From Clostridia bacterium (GTDB lineage Bacteria > Bacillota > Clostridia > Oscillospirales > CAG-272): DNA of 5,665 bases. Below the pieces are notes generated by a model, which saw only the letters and a list, made by a program, of their open reading frames with translations, was not told the origin of the DNA and ran no database searches. Numbering within the stretch: the first letter of the stretch is position 1; each line of letters opens with the position of its first letter. The DNA is taken from assembly GCA_017452335.1 (NCBI GenBank), contig JAFTMP010000257.1:1-5665 (forward strand), written 5' to 3'. Shown here piece by piece: positions 1 through 3,354 of this stretch. Both the position numbers and the translations under genes were made by a program.

Positions 1-1004
1 ACATGCAGATCATTCTCTTTGGCGCGCCGATAATGTGTGGGTCCATTGGACTGAATAACCAACTTCGTTTTCAAGGAAATGCAACCTTTGCCATGGTGGG
101 GTTGGCATCGGGTGCTGTGTTAAATATTTTGCTTGATGCACTGCTCGTGCCGAAAATGCAGGTAGCGGGAGCGGCAATCGCAACGGTGGCTTGCCAGGCT
201 ATGAGCTTTGTGGTATTGTTGATCTGTACGCGCTTCTTTTCCGATAACGTACGTCTGTCCCTTAAGTCGGTGTCCTTTAAGCTCTTTTATTACAAGGAGA
301 TCGTGCGCGGAGGACTTCCGTCCCTTTGCAGACAGGGCGTTGCATCGGTGATGAGCGTTTCGCTGATGCACTGCTGTTACATGGCGCAGAGTGAAGCGAT
401 CAGTGCGGAAGCCATCAAATCTGCTTTCGGCATCGTATCCAAGCTGATGATGCTCATTTCCTCCATGATGATCGGCTTTGGACAGGGCTTTCAGCCGGTA
501 TGCGGCTTTAACTACGGGGCAAAAAAGTATGAGCGCGTAATGGCGGCATTCCGTTTTTGCGTTGCGGTATCGCTGATCTTTTTATTGGTCATGGCGGTGG
601 TATTTTATTTCTTCTGTCCTCAGGTGCTGGCAATGATCCAAAAAAGCGGCGAGGACGGCCAGGGACAAGAGGCAGTGAAGCTTGCCGTGCAGATCATGAG
701 AAAACAGCTTTTGACCCTGCCGCTGATGTCCGTAGTGGTCATGAGCAATATGCTTCTGCAAACTACAGGGCGCGTGGTGGGTGCTTCTGTGCTGGCAATG
801 GCAAGACAGGGACTGATGCTCATTCCCGCAATGTATTTGCTTTCCTTCCTGCTTGGCTTGCAGGGGCTCATCTGGGCACAGCCCGTGGCAGATACCCTTT
901 CGCTGCTTGTCAGCTTGCCATTCCTATATAGTGCACTGAAATATATGAGCAAGGAGGTACGATTGCATCATGGAAGAAAAGATTTACATCGTGAAGGAAA
1001 TTGA
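1..1004 (+). CDS. MATE family efflux transporter, C-terminal part (5' end outside window)
   Basis: This is an integral membrane antiporter of the MatE fold, a family that exports drugs or other organic cations using Na+ or H+ gradients. About 333 residues are visible. Family members are usually near 440-460, so roughly the first 120 are missing at the window edge. The ATG at 3 lies inside a conserved stretch (ILFGAPIM, then NNQLRFQGN at residues 18-26), so it is an internal Met and not a start. The segment SGAVLNILLDALLVP (36-50) ends the first MatE half. The second half begins near residue 99 (EIVRGGLPSLCRQG), includes GFGQGFQPVCGFNYGAKKYERV (158-179) and ends with WAQPVADTLS (291-300) plus a basic cytoplasmic tail. 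Several hydrophobic helices are evident. The 3' end overlaps the next gene by 35 bases, suggesting co-transcription. The family call is firm; the substrate cannot be read from the sequence. Confidence 0.95.
   Translation, partial: MQIILFGAPIMCGSIGLNNQLRFQGNATFAMVGLASGAVLNILLDALLVPKMQVAGAAIATVACQAMSFVVLLICTRFFSDNVRLSLKSVSFKLFYYKEIVRGGLPSLCRQGVASVMSVSLMHCCYMAQSEAISAEAIKSAFGIVSKLMMLISSMMIGFGQGFQPVCGFNYGAKKYERVMAAFRFCVAVSLIFLLVMAVVFYFFCPQVLAMIQKSGEDGQGQEAVKLAVQIMRKQLLTLPLMSVVVMSNMLLQTTGRVVGASVLAMARQGLMLIPAMYLLSFLLGLQGLIWAQPVADTLSLLVSLPFLYSALKYMSKEVRLHHGRKDLHREGN
951..957 (+). promoter_or_regulatory. Shine-Dalgarno site for the small DUF3006-like gene, inside the MATE gene
   Basis: AAGGAGG is followed 12 bases later by the ATG at 970. 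It lies wholly within the transporter coding sequence, so the downstream gene has its own strong ribosome site. The spacing is somewhat long. The site fixes the start of the small gene. Confidence 0.7.
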
Positions 1005-1140
1005 AGGCGAATATGCCGTTCTTTCGGAAGAGCAGACCGGCGGGGAAGTATTCATCGCTTTGGCACTGCTTCCCATGGGAACCGATAAAGGCTCCAAATT
1101 GCTTTTTAAGGATTTTTCTTATGAACTGATTGCCGAATGA
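970..1140 (+). CDS. Small DUF3006-like protein, 56 aa
   Basis: The 56-residue protein reads MEEKIYIVKEIEGEYAVL at the N-terminus, then LLPMGTDKGSKLLFKDFSYEL near the C-terminus, and ends IAE. This layout resembles DUF3006: a short beta strand, I-E-G-(D/E)-YAV, an acidic middle, then L-P-x-G-x-x-x-G-x-x-L. The role of that family is unknown. There is no signal peptide or membrane segment, so it should be cytoplasmic. The start is supported by AAGGAGG at 951-957. It overlaps the transporter gene by 35 bases in a different frame, which fits translational coupling and a shared transcript. Both sequence resemblance and gene position support a real gene. The family assignment is from memory of the pattern and would need a profile search. 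No convincing terminator is visible in the A+T-rich 56 bases before the next promoter. Confidence 0.75.
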   Translation: MEEKIYIVKEIEGEYAVLSEEQTGGEVFIALALLPMGTDKGSKLLFKDFSYELIAE

Positions 1141-1196
1141 ATTTCATTTTTGTATTCTAAAAAATTAAATGCACTTTGAAAACATTTATTTTGCTA

Positions 1197-1225
1197 TTGA
1201 CTGTTTTTAAAAACTATGGTAAAAT
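1197..1225 (+). promoter_or_regulatory. Sigma-A type promoter with extended -10, for the lipoprotein gene
   Basis: A -35 box TTGACT (1197-1202) is separated by 17 bases from a -10 box TAAAAT (1220-1225). A TG dinucleotide at 1217-1218 gives an extended -10. Transcription should begin near 1232, leaving a leader of about 42 bases before the ATG at 1274. The match to the housekeeping consensus is close and the region is A+T rich, so strong constitutive expression is likely. Confidence 0.8.
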
Positions 1226-1240
1226 AACAGAAGTAATTTT

Positions 1241-1253
1241 GAGCAAACTGCTC
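1241..1253 (+). other. Small hairpin in the 5' leader of the lipoprotein mRNA
   Basis: GAGCA, AAC, TGCTC forms a perfect five-base-pair stem with a three-base loop. It sits between the predicted transcript start (about 1232) and the ribosome site AAAGGA (1263-1268). It may protect the 5' end of the mRNA or may be chance, since the stem is short. Confidence 0.35.
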
Positions 1254-1273
1254 TATAGAAAGAAAGGATCATT

Positions 1274-2320
1274 ATGAAAAAGACAATTGCATTACTGCTT
1301 GCCATTTTGATGATGGCGCTGATGGCTGCTTGCAGCTCTACCGGAACCAAGGAGCCCGGTACTACCGATGGCACAACTCCTTCCGTAGGTGAATCCGTGG
1401 AAGAAGGATCTGCTTCTGCATCTAAGGGCGAAGCTACTCCCACGCCTACCCCCACCCCCTCTGCTCCTGCTGTTTCTCCCTCCAAGGAAGAAGAGAGCCC
1501 TACTCCCTCCGAACCCGTTGACAACGAAACCATTACCGCAACCATTACTGCTAAGAACTATGAAGTTACCGAAAGCGGTAAGGGCACTGTTGAAATTACC
1601 GGCAAGACCAAGGTTGCCGCAGGGGACAAGCTGGTTGTAACCGCTCCCACCAACTATTTGAAGGTGCAAGCAAAGGGTATGACCAAGGCGACGATCGTAT
1701 ATCTGCCCGACAAGACCTTTACCTATGTTCATGCAAGCAACGCAAACGTATTTACCTCCGGTGTATTTGCAGGTGGCAAGTTGACCTTTACCTTGAGCAC
1801 TCCCACTGCTGAGGAGCTTGCAGAAGTGAGAAATCTTGCGCTGAATCCCTATGATGCAAAGACCGGTACCACTGCATTCCCTCACGCAGATACCAACAAC
1901 GAGTATGACCAGTCCGGTCAGTTCATTGCAAGAAATGCAATTGACGGTTATACCTCCAACAAGGGTCACGGCGGTTATTCTTACCAGTCCTGGGGTCCCA
2001 GAGCAACTGTTCTGGCAACCGACTACTATACCATCGACTTTGGACGCGAAGTAACCCTTTCTTCCATCGCTCTGTATCTGAGAGCAGACGGCTTCGGAAG
2101 CCCCAACTCTCACGATGCATATTTCTCCGAGATCACTCTGGTATTCTCTGACGGTACCAGCACCAAGATCAATCCTACCAAGACCGCTTCCAAGCAGGAA
2201 TTCACCTTTGAGGAAAAGACCACCACTTCTATCAAGCTTACCGGTTTCGTAACCGATAAGAGCGATTCCCAGGGTTGGGCTGCAATCACTGAGATCGAAG
2301 TGATGGGTAAGGAAGCATAA
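1274..2320 (+). CDS. Surface lipoprotein with C-terminal discoidin/galactose-binding-like domain
   Basis: This is a 348-residue exported lipoprotein. Residues 1-20 form a lipoprotein signal: MKK, a hydrophobic core, then lipobox LMAAC with the lipidated Cys at 20. Residues 21-83 are a low-complexity Ser/Thr/Pro/Glu linker, including TPTPTPTP at 55-62, that would hold the domains away from the membrane. Residues about 84-178 are beta-rich (TAPTNYLKV, VYLPDKTFTYV). Residues about 185-348 match the Firmicutes F5/8-type-C-like (discoidin, galactose-binding fold) pattern: RNLALNPYD (186-194), ARNAIDGYTSNKGHGGY (219-235), QSWGP, IDFGREV (254-260), LRADGFG, FSDGTS and a final ITEIEVMG. Such domains usually bind carbohydrate; no catalytic motif is seen. 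The start is set by the lipobox and AAAGGA at 1263-1268. It has its own promoter and terminator, so it is monocistronic. Repeated use of codons such as AAG, ACC and GGT suggests high expression. The ligand is unknown. Confidence 0.9.
   Translation: MKKTIALLLAILMMALMAACSSTGTKEPGTTDGTTPSVGESVEEGSASASKGEATPTPTPTPSAPAVSPSKEEESPTPSEPVDNETITATITAKNYEVTESGKGTVEITGKTKVAAGDKLVVTAPTNYLKVQAKGMTKATIVYLPDKTFTYVHASNANVFTSGVFAGGKLTFTLSTPTAEELAEVRNLALNPYDAKTGTTAFPHADTNNEYDQSGQFIARNAIDGYTSNKGHGGYSYQSWGPRATVLATDYYTIDFGREVTLSSIALYLRADGFGSPNSHDAYFSEITLVFSDGTSTKINPTKTASKQEFTFEEKTTTSIKLTGFVTDKSDSQGWAAITEIEVMGKEA
1436..1459 (+). repeat. Thr-Pro dipeptide tandem repeat (TP x4) in the lipoprotein linker
   Basis: Four consecutive Thr-Pro codon pairs encode residues 55-62. 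The DNA is a C-rich, imperfect six-base repeat, and SPTPSEP (75-81) echoes it further along. It belongs to the extended linker between the lipid anchor and the folded domains. The imperfect codons (ACT/ACG/ACC with CCC/CCT) argue against a high-rate slippage locus. Confidence 0.7.
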
Positions 2321-2337
2321 TTTATTAAACTGTAATC

Positions 2338-2373
2338 AAAAAATGAGTTTGGCAACTGCCGAACTCATTTTTT
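2338..2373 (+). terminator. Rho-independent terminator of the lipoprotein gene, potentially bidirectional
   Basis: The arms 2338-2353 and 2358-2373 are complementary over 16 positions with one G-T wobble, around a four-base loop AACT. The right arm ends in a run of six T. The left arm begins with six A, so the minus strand also has a U-run after the stem. It begins 17 bases after the lipoprotein stop. Confidence 0.9.
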
Positions 2374-2382
2374 GATTTATAG

Positions 2383-2411
2383 AAAAGCACCGCCAAACAA
2401 CTTGGCGGTGC
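2383..2411 (-). terminator. Rho-independent terminator of the superoxide reductase gene
   Basis: A perfect ten-base-pair G+C-rich stem, GCACCGCCAA (2387-2396) with TTGGCGGTGC (2402-2411), encloses a five-base loop. On the minus strand it is followed by TTTT (complement of 2383-2386). It lies 20 bases beyond the stop codon at 2432-2434. Together with the terminator at 2338-2373 it insulates two convergent genes. Confidence 0.9.
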
Positions 2412-2431
2412 TCATTGCTTATGCTTAATAT

Positions 2432-3061
2432 TTAGAATTTCTCTCCGTTCATGATGGTATCGGAAATGATGGCAACAACTCTCTCGTAGCATCCTCCGCA
2501 TCCGGTGGAGCAGTGCGTGGTGTTCTTTACCTTTTCGAAAATATCCAGCACGCTTGAAAGATCGGAGTTTTGATGAATGGCATCCAAAATATCGAAGTAA
2601 CTCACATTGTTACAGTTACATACGGTGTAGTTTTCCTTGGTTTCGGTATCTACAGGTTTTAAATCACAGACCTTGGGTTCTTCATATTCGGTCTTCCAAA
2701 GACTATGAAGATTGCAATAAGCGTAAACAGCCTCTACCTCATCCCCTTCGCAAAGTGCGAAGCAAGCTGAAGGCTTTTCTCCGGGGCTCAGTGCTTTTCT
2801 TTGATTTCCTTGCTTGGTTTGAAGAGAGATCCATTCAATATAGTGTTCGTCTGCCATGGGATGCTCTACCTCGCCAACGGTAACGTATACCATATTGTTT
2901 TCTACGGTGCACACAGGAAGATGCTTTTCAACAGATGCCTCTGTAGTCCCGGGAATGATCTCTTCCATTTTTGCTCCACAGCACATCAGTGGCACCTTGC
3001 TGTCTTTTACAATTGCAACGATCTTTTTGCAGTGCTGACAAATATAAAACTTCTGTTCCAT
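2432..3061 (-). CDS. Desulfoferrodoxin (class I, two-iron superoxide reductase) fused to a C-terminal BFD-like [2Fe-2S] domain
   Basis: This is a 209-residue cytoplasmic enzyme. The superoxide reductase part reduces superoxide to hydrogen peroxide without releasing oxygen, a standard anaerobe defence. Residues 1-36 are a desulforedoxin domain with a complete Fe(Cys)4 set: C8, C11, C27 and C28. Residues about 43-125 are the catalytic domain. EKHLP (45-49) supplies Glu45, Lys46 and His47; HPMADEH (67-73) supplies His67 and His73; YCNLHSLWK (115-123) supplies Cys116 and His119. All five ligands of the Fe(His)4Cys centre are therefore present. Usual desulfoferrodoxins are about 125 residues. The extra tail, 145-209, has CNC (148-150) and CSTGCGGC (184-191), the CxC...CxxC signature of BFD-like [2Fe-2S] domains. 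The start at 3061 is chosen because SD AAAGGAG lies at 3073-3079 and a promoter lies upstream. An in-frame ATG at 3154 would overlap the -35 box. I have not assigned dfx or sor because of the fusion. Confidence 0.93.
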   Translation of the reverse strand: MEQKFYICQHCKKIVAIVKDSKVPLMCCGAKMEEIIPGTTEASVEKHLPVCTVENNMVYVTVGEVEHPMADEHYIEWISLQTKQGNQRKALSPGEKPSACFALCEGDEVEAVYAYCNLHSLWKTEYEEPKVCDLKPVDTETKENYTVCNCNNVSYFDILDAIHQNSDLSSVLDIFEKVKNTTHCSTGCGGCYERVVAIISDTIMNGEKF

Positions 3062-3072
3062 AAGTCTGATAA

Positions 3073-3079
3073 CTCCTTT
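3073..3079 (-). promoter_or_regulatory. Shine-Dalgarno site of the superoxide reductase gene
   Basis: The minus strand reads AAAGGAG, 11 bases before the ATG at 3061-3059. It decides the start in favour of the Met that begins MEQKFYICQHC, giving the standard desulforedoxin N-terminus. A 31-residue extension from the upstream ATG is not supported. Confidence 0.75.
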
Positions 3080-3096
3080 GCGTATGTAAATCAAAC

Positions 3097-3112
3097 GACC
3101 GAATGTTCGATC
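3097..3112. promoter_or_regulatory. Imperfect palindrome in the superoxide reductase leader, possible operator
   Basis: GACCGAATGTTCGATC has a perfect inner inverted repeat CGAA-TG-TTCG (3100-3109) and outer arms GA/TC with one mismatched pair. It lies just downstream of the predicted transcript start (about 3119) and upstream of the ribosome site, where a bound repressor could block transcription. The regulator is unknown. Confidence 0.45.
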
Positions 3113-3125
3113 ATCAGTCGACCAT

Positions 3126-3154
3126 ATTATACCACAGAGTAGTGGAATGGTCAA
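3126..3154 (-). promoter_or_regulatory. Sigma-A type promoter of the superoxide reductase gene
   Basis: On the minus strand, TTGACC (3154-3149) is followed after exactly 17 bases by a perfect TATAAT (3131-3126). Transcription should start near 3119, giving a leader of about 58 bases. It shows that the gene is transcribed independently of the dockerin gene upstream on the same strand. Confidence 0.87.
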
Positions 3155-3226
3155 GCGTTATTCTAAAAATGTTATGAGAGTTTATGGCAATAAGATCATA
3201 AATTAAGAAGAAAACTTGAGCATGAG
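3155..3226. other. Intergenic spacer with no recognised gene
   Basis: This short A+T-rich stretch lies between the superoxide reductase promoter and the terminator of the dockerin gene. I see no open frame with a ribosome site and no strong hairpin in it. The whole gap between the two genes (3062-3354) holds the leader, palindrome, promoter, this spacer, the terminator at 3227-3257 and about 97 bases of 3' untranslated sequence. Confidence 0.6.
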
Positions 3227-3257
3227 AAAAGGTGCCGCATTACTGTGACACCTTTTT
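3227..3257 (-). terminator. Terminator downstream of the dockerin protein gene
   Basis: AAAAGGTG (3227-3234) pairs with CACCTTTT (3249-3256). An inner CGCA/TGTG pairing sits around a TTAC loop, with one C/A mismatch between the two stems. On the minus strand the stem is followed by TTTT. It lies about 97 bases past the dockerin gene's stop and ahead of the next promoter. The plus strand also has a T-run (3253-3257), so it could act in both directions. Confidence 0.75.
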
Positions 3258-3354
3258 CCTCTTGATGCGTTTTTTAGTTGCTGCAGTCTTTCGTACGGGT
3301 ATCATAAAAAACGGATCGTTTAAATTACATATACAACTTGGGGCAGTTTACAGA

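Noticed and set aside
1207..1545. Minus-strand open frame rich in Gly-Val repeats opposite the lipoprotein gene
   Set aside because: It is the antisense reading of the Thr-Pro/Ser/Glu linker and signal region, has no ribosome site, and spans the lipoprotein promoter.
1292..2113. Long (273-codon) minus-strand frame opposite the lipoprotein gene
   Set aside because: It has low-complexity Gly/Ser/Arg content with no domain pattern. The plus-strand gene has signal peptide, lipobox, promoter and terminator, so this is a shadow produced by codon bias.
3096..3109. LexA/SOS-box reading of CGACC-N4-GTTCG
   Set aside because: It differs from the Gram-positive LexA consensus in one half-site and in the central bases, and a superoxide reductase is not a usual SOS gene. 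The plain palindrome description is safer.
3062..3154. In-frame upstream ATG (3154) extending the superoxide reductase by 31 residues
   Set aside because: The extension overlaps the -35 and -10 boxes, has no ribosome site, and would place unrelated residues before the standard desulforedoxin N-terminus.
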